This document shows, in pieces, positions 1 through 7,560 of a stretch of DNA of 42,636 nt (the stretch's first letter is position 1; each line of letters begins with the position of its first letter). A model generated the notes under the pieces. It was not told where the DNA came from. It worked only from the letters and a program-made list of their open reading frames with translations, and searched no databases. This DNA is from Ruminococcaceae bacterium UBA4871 (GTDB lineage Bacteria > Bacillota > Clostridia > Oscillospirales > Acutalibacteraceae), in NCBI GenBank assembly GCA_002399445.1, contig DHDR01000019.1, forward strand, positions 271,481 to 314,116. The letters are read 5' to 3'. A program made the position numbers and the translations under genes.

Positions 1-270
1 TGTGGAACAGCCTGCTGCTGCTCAGAGGGCTGTTGCGGAACAGTCTGCTGCTGCTCGGAGGGCTGTTGTGGAACAGCCTGCTGCTGCTGCACCGGGGGCT
101 GTTGCGGAGCGGCCTGCTGCTGCTCAGAGGGCTGTTGTGGAACAGCCTGTTGCTGCTCAGAGGGCTGTTGTGGAACAGCCTGTTGCTGCTGCACCGGGGG
201 CTGTTGTGGAACAGCCTGTTGCTGCTCCGAGGGCTGCTGTGGAGCAACCTGCTGCTGCTCGGAGGACTGC
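1..270 (-). repeat. In-frame 33/36-nt tandem repeat in the fliY linker
   Basis: Eight copies of an 11- or 12-residue unit, of the form SEQQQAVPQQP or PVQQQQAVPQQP, run to the left edge and probably beyond it. The spacing between equivalent bases (30, 63, 99, 132, 165, 201, 234, 267) is 33, 36, 33, 33, 36, 33, 33, so all units keep the reading frame. The copy farthest from the edge is the most degenerate. The repeat forms the flexible linker between the CheC-like and FliN-like domains. Long open frames on the plus strand here are by-products of the repeat. Confidence 0.9.
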
Positions 271-962
271 TGCGATGCTGTCTGTTCAGAATTGCTCTGT
301 GCTGGACTGGGAGCTTCCGCCTGATTCGCATTCATCAATATTGTGACAATGTCTTTTGCAAAACTTGTTGGCAGCATACTGATAAAATTGCTGTTCATAA
401 CACCATTAATTGTTAGATTGAAAGAGACACCGACCATATCCTCCACGGTGCTTTTACCAAATACGGTCTTGTTGATGCTTTCCCCTTTTTGGGAAACAAA
501 GGCTTCCGGTGTTGAAATGTTGACCGATCGGCTAAACACCTCTGACAACGCTGTTGCTGCCGCGCCCATCATCTGATTGGCTACTTCACATGCTGCACTC
601 ATACTCAAGTCATCAAATTCAAAATTTTCATCTTCATCCGGAATGTCATCATTTCCCATCAAAAGATTTAGAATAATCTGCATGTCACGACGTCGAAAGA
701 CCATGATATTGGTACCAAAAACGCCTTCTACAAATTCTATCTTGACAACCATTGCTGGTTCAAGAGCAGCATAATCTTCATCTTTCATCGGTTTTACATT
801 CATTTTTGGAGTTGTGATAACCACCTGTCGGTCCAACATGGAAGACAGCGACGTTGCCGCTGAACCCATGCCGATATTCATCACCTCGCCAATGGCATCC
901 AGCTCGTCCGATTTAAATTCATATTCACTGCTTTGCGTGCTCGCATCTTGGCTGTTACTCAC
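1..962 (-). CDS. fliY: Flagellar motor switch phosphatase FliY (3' end beyond window)
   Basis: Component of the flagellar C-ring and, in Bacillus, a CheY-P phosphatase. About 320 codons are visible. Residues ~20-35 (ELDAIGEVMNIGMGSA) and ~120-140 (CEVANQMMGAAATAL) are the two CheC-type E-x2-N active-site helices, both intact. They are followed by a Gln/Pro-rich linker, and the expected C-terminal FliN (SpoA) domain lies off the left edge. The start is GTG at 962, preceded by GGGGG; the nearby ATG is out of frame and hits a stop at once. Unlike B. subtilis FliY there is no N-terminal CheY-binding peptide (S-Q-x-E-I-D-x-L type), whereas the neighbouring FliM has one. It is the last visible gene of the long flagellar operon, 16 bp after fliM. 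Identity is firm from domain and context; the C-terminal half is inferred. Confidence 0.9.
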   Translation of the reverse strand, partial: MSNSQDASTQSSEYEFKSDELDAIGEVMNIGMGSAATSLSSMLDRQVVITTPKMNVKPMKDEDYAALEPAMVVKIEFVEGVFGTNIMVFRRRDMQIILNLLMGNDDIPDEDENFEFDDLSMSAACEVANQMMGAAATALSEVFSRSVNISTPEAFVSQKGESINKTVFGKSTVEDMVGVSFNLTINGVMNSNFISMLPTSFAKDIVTILMNANQAEAPSPAQSNSEQTASQQSSEQQQVAPQQPSEQQQAVPQQPPVQQQQAVPQQPSEQQQAVPQQPSEQQQAAPQQPPVQQQQAVPQQPSEQQQTVPQQPSEQQQAVP

Positions 963-978
963 TTGATATCCCCCATTT

Positions 979-1977
979 CTATACAGCAACTACATCAATG
1001 AGCTTAACCGACTTTTTTAATTTGGAAACGCCAAGTTTTGCATTATACCACGGCTCATTGTCGATCATTACACAGATATCGCTGTTTATATTTTTATTCA
1101 GGGCAATTACATCCTGCACCTGCAGCTGTAAAATTTCCCCCAAAGGCATCTGGAATTGGTCAAGGACCGCTTTAATTTCAATATCAGACTTTTTTATAGA
1201 GTCCATAATAATTTCCCGTTTTTCTTTTTCTTTTTCGGGATCCTGCTGTTGTTTTCCCGTGCGGGAATAGCGGTTTTTAAAGCTGTCGACAACTTCTTCA
1301 ATACTTTCAGCAGGCAGGCAAATGGTAATCGTTCCTGTATAATTATCCATCTTTACACTTAGGGCAACAATCACAACCACATCCTGCGGGGCAAATGCCT
1401 GAAGCAGCCGCGCATTCGTTTCCACACTGGTCAGCGTTGTTTGGACGGGGACATAAGAATTCCATGATTCCTGCAAATACTTTGTAACTTGAACAAAAAC
1501 GCTGTTGAGCAAAGTTAACTCAATTTCTGTAAAATCGCGCTGCGGAATATAAACCTCACCGCCATGACTTGTTCCACCCAGCATACGTTCCACAATCAGA
1601 TAGCCCAGACTGGTACTCATATCTAAGAGTAAGGAGGTTTCTTCATAATGCTCATCTTCCGGCTTAAAATCAATAATTCCCGTTAAAGAGCTGTCTGGCA
1701 GAGCATTGTTAAATTCGAAGTAGCGCTCTTCCTCGACCTGCACAACTTCTACCTCACAAACATCCCGCAGCAGACTGGTAAAATAGGAAGATAAAACTCG
1801 GGCAAAATTTTCATGCAGTCCATTAAGTGATTTGAGTTGTTCTTTGGTGAACTTTTTCGGTGAACTGAAGTCATATTCTTTGATTTTCGGCTTTTTCTCA
1901 ACTTCTGTATCGATATCACCGGCATGCATCCGCTTCATAAGTTCGTCAATTTGACTTTGTGACAGGTTCTCTGGCAT
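979..1977 (-). CDS. fliM: Flagellar motor switch protein FliM
   Basis: C-ring protein linking FliG to FliY/FliN; it binds CheY-P to change rotation sense. It has 332 residues, the normal length. The N-terminal peptide LSQSQIDELM (~5-14) is the CheY-P-binding EIDALL-type motif. The middle domain contains the SPxxFTxEQ-like region (SSPKKFTKEQ) and a TGIIDF / LVERMLGG segment typical of FliM, and the C-terminal ~75 residues form the SpoA (FliMN_C) domain. The start ATG is preceded by AAAGGAGTGATC. It lies 42 bp after motB and 16 bp before fliY in the same operon. Confidence 0.97.
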   Translation of the reverse strand: MPENLSQSQIDELMKRMHAGDIDTEVEKKPKIKEYDFSSPKKFTKEQLKSLNGLHENFARVLSSYFTSLLRDVCEVEVVQVEEERYFEFNNALPDSSLTGIIDFKPEDEHYEETSLLLDMSTSLGYLIVERMLGGTSHGGEVYIPQRDFTEIELTLLNSVFVQVTKYLQESWNSYVPVQTTLTSVETNARLLQAFAPQDVVVIVALSVKMDNYTGTITICLPAESIEEVVDSFKNRYSRTGKQQQDPEKEKEKREIIMDSIKKSDIEIKAVLDQFQMPLGEILQLQVQDVIALNKNINSDICVMIDNEPWYNAKLGVSKLKKSVKLIDVVAV

Positions 1978-2019
1978 ATAAAATGATCACTCCTTTACGC
2001 CGTCAAGCAGCAACTAAAA

Positions 2020-2919
2020 TCATTTTGAAGAAGCAGTTGCGGCAGAAGATGCCTTGGATGACGCCGCTGATGATGCTGCTGACGATACATCAGACGAAGC
2101 TGCCACGCCTGCCCCACTATTGGATGTGGGATATTTGCTGGTATCATAAGTCCCTTTTAAAACTGCGCCAGCACTTTTCAGATTTGCTTCCGTACCATAA
2201 ATTTTAATTTCAACGCGTCGATTTTTTGCACGGCCCGCTTCCGTGTCATTGCTGGCAATCGGTTGGCTTTTGCCGAACCCAATCGAAATAAACAAAGAAT
2301 TTCTTATTTTCTCGGATTCATTGAGATATGTAACAACACTGGCGGCACGCTCACCGGATAAACGCCAGTCATTTACCGGATAGTTTGGGATTTTTGTATC
2401 AGCAGTGTGCCCTTCAACTTGTATGCGCTGTATCTTACTTTCCATATTTTTGAGCCCCTGACCAAGAAAATCGAGACTGGAACATGCTGTACTTGTCAGC
2501 TCTGAGTCATCCGGTTTAAACATCATAGCATTACTGAATTTAATATAAACGGTTCCAACACCATTCTTCGTCACTTCAATATCTGCTTGTTTATTGTTTT
2601 CTTGGACATAATTGACTAGATATTGATAAAGTTCATCCATTGTTTTCGGAAGCTGGTTGCCCTTTGCATTGTTGTTATGCACATAGCCGGTATTGGAATT
2701 AGAAGAAACCCCGCTTGTTGCATTGACGACAACCAACTGCCCCGGCATTGAGTCTTTTCCCGTCATGGTACGTATCATGGCCTGAAATTTACTTTGATTG
2801 ACACTGGACATACTGTACAACACAATGAAGAAAGTCAGCAGCAGCGTTACCATATCGGAATAAGTGTTTAACCAGGAACCGGAGCTGTCTTCATCTCCGC
2901 TTTTTTTCCGAAAGCTCAT
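2020..2919 (-). CDS. motB: Flagellar stator protein MotB
   Basis: Peptidoglycan-anchoring half of the MotA/MotB stator, 299 residues. One membrane segment spans ~23-38 and is preceded by the ion-binding Asp22 (YSDMVTLLLTFF). A periplasmic OmpA-like domain follows, with VEGHTADTK, the WRLSGERA segment and AGRAKNRRVEI, which bind peptidoglycan. The start was set at the ATG at 2919, which has AAGGTGGAG upstream and gives the normal MotB N-terminus; an in-frame start 36 codons upstream would add an untypical basic stretch. The last ~30 residues are a Ser/Ala-rich low-complexity tail (SSAASSAASSKASSAA), which is unusual. The coupling ion cannot be decided from sequence. Confidence 0.96.
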   Translation of the reverse strand: MSFRKKSGDEDSSGSWLNTYSDMVTLLLTFFIVLYSMSSVNQSKFQAMIRTMTGKDSMPGQLVVVNATSGVSSNSNTGYVHNNNAKGNQLPKTMDELYQYLVNYVQENNKQADIEVTKNGVGTVYIKFSNAMMFKPDDSELTSTACSSLDFLGQGLKNMESKIQRIQVEGHTADTKIPNYPVNDWRLSGERAASVVTYLNESEKIRNSLFISIGFGKSQPIASNDTEAGRAKNRRVEIKIYGTEANLKSAGAVLKGTYDTSKYPTSNSGAGVAASSDVSSAASSAASSKASSAATASSK

Positions 2920-2959
2920 CTCTCCACCTTCTCTCTGCAAACCGGTAAAACGTTCATTC

Positions 2960-3820
2960 TTATTTCTTCTTTTCCTTTGCTTTCTTAGCGGGGGATGCGC
3001 CTTCCGCACTATCTTCATTGGAATCATACTGCCCGTCCGGCAGCAGTTCTGCTAAACGTGTTTCTATGTATTTGGGGTTTTCACCCGCCTGTATCCCCTG
3101 CACCCCTTCATAAACAATGGTTTTGCAGAGCATTTCTTCTTCATGGCGAACACGCAGCTTATTGGAAACTGGAATAAAAACCATGTTTGATAAAAGGGAC
3201 CCATAAAAAGTTGTGACCAAGGCAACTGCCATGTTTGGACCAACCGCTGCGGAATCATTTAAATTATGCATCAAATTAATTAATCCAATTAAAGTACCAA
3301 TCATTCCAAAACCGGGAGCAAATGCCCCGCCTTTATCATACAGTGCTCTGTCTCTTGTATGGCGGTCTTCCATATATTCCAGTTCAGTTTCCATCTGCTG
3401 TTTCACTTTGTCCGGATCTACAGAATCGACTACCATCATCAGGCTGCTTTTCATAAAGGGATCTTCGACATTTTCAATATCCTCTTCAAGGGCCAGCAAA
3501 CCGCTCACACGTGCTTTTTTCGCAAATCCTACAATTTGAGCAATGTAAGCTGCTGGGTTGTATTGATTTGGTGAAAAAATAATTTTCATGTGCTTTCCAA
3601 TCTTTTTAAATTGGCTGATTGGAAATGCAACCATTAAACAAGCAAGGGTGCCGCCAACAACAATCAGTACACTTGGTATATCAATGAAATTCATTAATAA
3701 TGATGATGCGTCATTAAAATGTGCTGTCACCACATGTGTTTTGGGGTCCGTACTTGTCAGGATACCAAGAACAATCATGACTATACCAATAATTGGCCCC
3801 AAAATTGAGTTTAAATCCAT
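2960..3820 (-). CDS. motA: Flagellar stator protein MotA
   Basis: Ion-conducting half of the stator, 286 residues with four membrane segments: ~5-22, ~45-65, and two after residue ~165. The diagnostic third segment GGAFAPGFGMIGTLIGLINL and the TTFYGSLLSNMVFIPVSNKL region are present with their conserved prolines. The cytoplasmic loop carries the charged ALEEDIENVEDPFMKSSL stretch that contacts FliG. The C-terminus ends in a Lys-rich tail (KKAKEKKK). It is followed after 40 bp by motB, as expected for a co-translated stator pair. Confidence 0.97.
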   Translation of the reverse strand: MDLNSILGPIIGIVMIVLGILTSTDPKTHVVTAHFNDASSLLMNFIDIPSVLIVVGGTLACLMVAFPISQFKKIGKHMKIIFSPNQYNPAAYIAQIVGFAKKARVSGLLALEEDIENVEDPFMKSSLMMVVDSVDPDKVKQQMETELEYMEDRHTRDRALYDKGGAFAPGFGMIGTLIGLINLMHNLNDSAAVGPNMAVALVTTFYGSLLSNMVFIPVSNKLRVRHEEEMLCKTIVYEGVQGIQAGENPKYIETRLAELLPDGQYDSNEDSAEGASPAKKAKEKKK

Positions 3821-3847
3821 TCCTAATTCTCCCTTTCCAACAGCCGA

Positions 3848-4048
3848 TTACTGCACCCTTACCAGGCCGCGGAAAACTTCCCGGCGAAAATCAATGATCT
3901 TTTGAATAACTTCTTTGGTACTTTCCTGCACAATATAGAGGTCTTTATTGGTCATGGAAATGGTTGTATCAGGCATCTCGGAAATTGTCTCAATCAGCTC
4001 GTCATTCAAGGCAAATTCCACCCCATTAAGTTTGGTAAGCATGATCAT
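3848..4048 (-). CDS. flbD: FlbD/SwrD family flagellar protein
   Basis: A 66-residue protein matching the small FlbD family (B. subtilis SwrD), found between flgE and motA or fliL in many Firmicutes and linked in Bacillus to stator torque. It starts MIMLTKLNGVEFALNDELIE, the typical family opening L-T-x-L-N-G, and the middle contains a TISMTNKDLYIVQES segment. The ATG at 4048 has GGAGG eight bases upstream; a second ATG two codons later is possible. It lies 27 bp before motA. Confidence 0.92.
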   Translation of the reverse strand: MIMLTKLNGVEFALNDELIETISEMPDTTISMTNKDLYIVQESTKEVIQKIIDFRREVFRGLVRVQ

Positions 4049-4073
4049 TCCTTTTTCCTCCTATTTGTTTATT

Positions 4074-4126
4074 CCGCCGCCATGGGCAAACAGAAAAAGC
4101 TCTTTTCCGCTTGCCCACAGCGGCGG
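4074..4126. promoter_or_regulatory. Strong GC-rich hairpin between flgE and flbD
   Basis: Two arms, 4074-4089 and 4111-4126, pair as 7 bp (CCGCCGC/GCGGCGG), a 2-base mismatch, and 7 more bp (TGGGCAA/TTGCCCA); part of the loop can also pair. It sits about 30 bases after the flgE stop in the operon mRNA and has no U-tract on either side. It is therefore more likely an mRNA-stabilising, processing or attenuating element than a full terminator. Function is inferred. Confidence 0.6.
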
Positions 4127-4157
4127 CGGGCACCACCGCTGTGTATGAGAATATCCG

Positions 4158-6194
4158 TCAGCGTTTTAAGTTAACCAGCTCTTCCATCATAGAATCTGAA
4201 ACCGTAATGATACGGGAATTTGCCTGAAACCCACGCTGGGTCATAATCATATCCGCAAATTCAGAAGCCAAGTCGACATTTGACATTTCAAGCGCATCAC
4301 TTTTCAGTGTGCCGGTACTGTCTTCTCCGGGGATGGAAACTTTCGGGTCGCCGGAGTTGAGGGACGCTTTAAAATAGTTGCTGCCGACTGCCTGCAGGCC
4401 GGAAGGATTTGCAAAATTGGCAAGACAGATTCGGCCTACCTGAACTGTACCTTTATCTGCATTGTGTACGGTTACTGCCCCGTCACTGCCAATCGCAATA
4501 TCGTCAATCTCATTTAAGGTAACCGCACCGCCTGCTGTACCGCCTTTCATGACAAATGTTTGGGACGTCAAGCCCAAATTTTGGGACTTTTCGGTGCTGG
4601 TAACGTCATAACCACCTGACGGAGAACTATTATCTTGAAAAGCAATTCCCGGCGTATCTGAAGTGGATGCCGGGCCATTAGAAGAAGATAGAAACTCTGC
4701 TTTTGACGGAAGTGTCAAGGTCGGTCCACGACTATTTGGTGAATCCGAAGGAATGCTTCCTTCTTGAAAACTGCTGTTTAAATCGACCGGATAAGTATAT
4801 GTGGTTGGCGTAGTGCCGCTGCCAGAAGCGGAAGGAGTCTCGACCGTGACACTTATCGTTGTTGTTGTTGCACCGCCAGACACAGACGCGGGGCTAGCCG
4901 ACACACTGCTAATATAATCCCCACTCGCCAAGCCGGAAAATTTAACACCGCCTAAAACATCCCCATTATTAATGCTGGATGTTAAATCCTGTGTACCAGC
5001 CGGCGGATAGGTGGGCCATGTAGTATTGGGGTTTACAATTGCAGCACTCATAACCTGTGAGTATTTTGGATAACTCATTGTAATGGTATCCGTTGTGCTG
5101 CCGTTATAAGAAAGCTGCAGCTTTCCAGCGCTTTCCATCTGGCTTTTGGTAACTGTACCAGTATATTTTTTGCTTCCGCTTCCGATTGTGCAGGACATAG
5201 TAAAGGATTCTTCAGTTCCATTGGTACTGCCAGCAGGAGTCCGCGTAAGTGTAAAAGCAGCAGTATCTGCGGGAGCCGCTTTCTGGAACGCAGAACCAAC
5301 ACTGTCCAGTTTGAATCCGCCCAAAATACCGCTTGCCGGCAAGTTGATTGTGCCGTAGTCAAATCCTGTGTTGGATTCTGCAATCTGTTTTCCGGTCAAA
5401 CCGCTGGCTGGAAATGCATCTGCATTGTCTGTAGAAATGGTCAAATCGCCACAGTCAAGTGCTTTGCCGCCATTGGCAACGGTAAGCGCGGAATTGATTT
5501 TGGTATTGAGGTCATCCAGAGAAGTGAACTTTTCATTTGCATTTAAAGTAACCGTAACCGTACCGTTTGCAATCGTTGCTTCCACCGGCTGACCAATCGG
5601 CATCTGGTCACTGGAAATCACATTAACAGAAAGATTGCCTGCCTTGGAAGCATTTTGCGCGGAAATTGTAAAATTGGTCCCGTCAATATCTTCTGTCGCG
5701 GAAGCGGCTTTCGCCTGGACGGAACCCACATTATCCAGCTTGATCTTCTGCAGACCATCACCTGTGGTCGTTCCCTGATTGCCCAGTACAAAGTTTCCGT
5801 TCATGTCCACCAGATAACCGGTATTGGCATCATATCCCAACATACCAGCTTTGGTATAGAAGATATTGCCGGAACCATCCATCACCTGCAGGTAGCCCTC
5901 ACCGTTAATGGCAACATCCAAGCCACTGCTGGTGCTCTGAAAGCTGGACTGCTTCTGCATGGTCTGCACACCGAGCAGCGTGGAACCGACACCAACTGTG
6001 GAGGGGTTTGTACCTCCCTTGGTCGCTGTACCACGTGTGGCAGCACTCAGTGTCTGATAATAAACATCACTGAAAACAGCCCGCTGTGATTTATAACCAT
6101 ATGTATTGACATTAGCAATATTATTGCCGATAACATCCATTTTTGTCTGTTCGGCTTCCATTCCAGCAACACCTGAATACATTGATGTGCTCAT
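4158..6194 (-). CDS. flgE: Flagellar hook protein FlgE
   Basis: Structural subunit of the hook, exported by the flagellar type III system. It has 678 residues, much longer than the usual ~260-450. The N-terminus MSTSMYSGVAGMEAEQTKMD with IGNNIANVNTYGYKS is the flagellar rod/hook signature. The D1 segment GLDVAINGEGYLQV and the C-terminal helix region (DLASEFADMIMTQRGFQANS) are canonical. The extra length is a Ser/Thr/Gly-rich central insertion (~170-540) with the character of surface-exposed D2/D3 domains. The start is supported by AAGGAGGATG. It follows flgD and the TIGR02530 gene. Confidence 0.96.
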   Translation of the reverse strand: MSTSMYSGVAGMEAEQTKMDVIGNNIANVNTYGYKSQRAVFSDVYYQTLSAATRGTATKGGTNPSTVGVGSTLLGVQTMQKQSSFQSTSSGLDVAINGEGYLQVMDGSGNIFYTKAGMLGYDANTGYLVDMNGNFVLGNQGTTTGDGLQKIKLDNVGSVQAKAASATEDIDGTNFTISAQNASKAGNLSVNVISSDQMPIGQPVEATIANGTVTVTLNANEKFTSLDDLNTKINSALTVANGGKALDCGDLTISTDNADAFPASGLTGKQIAESNTGFDYGTINLPASGILGGFKLDSVGSAFQKAAPADTAAFTLTRTPAGSTNGTEESFTMSCTIGSGSKKYTGTVTKSQMESAGKLQLSYNGSTTDTITMSYPKYSQVMSAAIVNPNTTWPTYPPAGTQDLTSSINNGDVLGGVKFSGLASGDYISSVSASPASVSGGATTTTISVTVETPSASGSGTTPTTYTYPVDLNSSFQEGSIPSDSPNSRGPTLTLPSKAEFLSSSNGPASTSDTPGIAFQDNSSPSGGYDVTSTEKSQNLGLTSQTFVMKGGTAGGAVTLNEIDDIAIGSDGAVTVHNADKGTVQVGRICLANFANPSGLQAVGSNYFKASLNSGDPKVSIPGEDSTGTLKSDALEMSNVDLASEFADMIMTQRGFQANSRIITVSDSMMEELVNLKR

Positions 6195-6274
6195 GGGAAA
6201 TCATCCTCCTTTTGTGGAACCGCCGCACTCCTCTGTCATTCAGAATGCGGTAAGCTTCCCTCTCGGGGTCCGGC

Positions 6275-6700
6275 TCAAATCACTACGGCTCCATCTATAT
6301 TTGTAAAAACATTTCCATTCAATTCTTTTCCGTTAACTGCAGTAATAACGGTTTTGTTCTGTGCACTTACCACAAACGCATTCCGGTCCATAAGGATGAG
6401 CGCATCATTCAATCCTTTATTTCTTGCCAATTCAACCCCTTTGTTCAAGCGTTCTAAACCGGCAGAATTTAATTGGATACTGCGTTCCTGCATACGCGCT
6501 GCGGCGTGTTTGGAAAAAGAGACACTGTTGGAACGATCCCTGTCCTGCAGTGCCTGACTGAATAAAGAACCAAAAGAAGCAGATGCCTTTTCCGTTTTCC
6601 GTCCCTGTACACCTTGGGGAGCTTCCGCAGAAGGGACTTTATGGAAGTCCAGCTTTCCCGTAACAACTGATGCAGTGTGGTAAATATTCAGTTTACTCAA
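6275..6700 (-). CDS. TIGR02530 flagellar operon protein
   Basis: A 141-residue protein of the uncharacterised family TIGR02530, encoded next to flgD and flgE in Firmicutes. The C-terminal half is diagnostic: FSKHAAARMQERSIQL, LERLNKGVELARNKG, then a segment ending VFTNIDGAVVI. The first ~55 residues are variable. The start is TTG at 6700, with GGGAGGTGA seven bases upstream; an in-frame GTG three codons earlier lies inside that ribosome site. Its role is unknown; a hook-assembly function is inferred only from position. Confidence 0.9.
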   Translation of the reverse strand: MSKLNIYHTASVVTGKLDFHKVPSAEAPQGVQGRKTEKASASFGSLFSQALQDRDRSNSVSFSKHAAARMQERSIQLNSAGLERLNKGVELARNKGLNDALILMDRNAFVVSAQNKTVITAVNGKELNGNVFTNIDGAVVI

Positions 6701-6721
6701 CAGAATCACCTCCCTGCGCTG

Positions 6722-7537
6722 TTATGAACTGCTTCCCGATGCTTTTGTTTTAAAGGACTGTGATTTGTAAATGTCCTGATTTCCATTCGCATCTGTCGCC
6801 AAGACATTGAAATAATAAGTCGTATTGGGATTAAGACCGGTAAGATTCATCGTCAGTTTGGATTCGTCAGTAGTATTGGTTATGCTGCCCGGCACCCATG
6901 TGGCTGCTTTGACCTTGTCGACGGTATCGAGCGGGCCGCTCGTTGAGTAATACACCTTATAGGTGAGGCCCTTTTGAACGGAGTCATCTGCCGTTGACTT
7001 CGGCCAATAAACCGTTGCATTCGTACTGGTAACATTTTTATACAGCGGTGTCAGTCCGGAAGTATTTACCAAACATGTTCCGCTCGACTGCGGTGTCTGC
7101 ACAGACGTGATTTGATCCAAAGTGTAACTCTTTCCATTATCACCGATATAAAGAACATAATCATTATTGGAAAGAGCAACTTTTTTGACAACCCCAGTTG
7201 TGGTATCCGCATCTCCGCTGACGGTATTCCGGGTTGCGGTAACCTCTTTCCCAACCAAAGACATTGCATAATTGTTCTTTGAATACTCAGCAAATTCTTC
7301 CATCGCCTGCATGCTGGAAAATTGCGACATTTGGGTGATGTATTGGGTGTTATCCATTGGGCTCATACAGTCTTGGTTTTTCAGCTCTGCAACCATTAGA
7401 TTCAGGAAATCATTCGAATCCAAATTACTATTATTTTTTTTGTCTGTAAAAACAGCTGAACCATAATTGGTGCCTATCACACGGTTGGTTGTACTGTAAT
7501 TATTAGAATTATAGGGATCGACTGTTGTGGAAGACAA
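6722..7537 (-). CDS. flgD: Flagellar hook assembly protein FlgD, with fibronectin-III-like C-terminus
   Basis: Hook-cap scaffold needed to polymerise FlgE. It has 271 residues. The N-terminal region contains DSNDFLNLMVAELKNQD and DNTQYITQMSQFSSMQAMEE, the FlgD signature. After a small beta-rich part (~90-165), the last ~95 residues read like a fibronectin type III domain (TYKVYYSTSG, then LTGLNPNTTYYFNVLATD). Short Bacillus FlgD proteins lack such a domain. The start is TTG at 7537 after GGAAAGGAGG. It lies 23 bp after fliK. Confidence 0.94.
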   Translation of the reverse strand: MSSTTVDPYNSNNYSTTNRVIGTNYGSAVFTDKKNNSNLDSNDFLNLMVAELKNQDCMSPMDNTQYITQMSQFSSMQAMEEFAEYSKNNYAMSLVGKEVTATRNTVSGDADTTTGVVKKVALSNNDYVLYIGDNGKSYTLDQITSVQTPQSSGTCLVNTSGLTPLYKNVTSTNATVYWPKSTADDSVQKGLTYKVYYSTSGPLDTVDKVKAATWVPGSITNTTDESKLTMNLTGLNPNTTYYFNVLATDANGNQDIYKSQSFKTKASGSSS

Positions 7538-7560
7538 TTGACTGCCTCCTTTCCTAAATA

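Noticed and set aside
2..416. Two plus-strand open frames of repetitive sequence over the fliY linker
   Set aside because: They are reverse-strand reads of the Gln/Pro tandem repeat; the minus frame continues the recognisable FliY.
6223..6250. Hairpin of 8 bp between flgE and the TIGR02530 gene
   Set aside because: Imperfect and short; no T-run and no sign of function.
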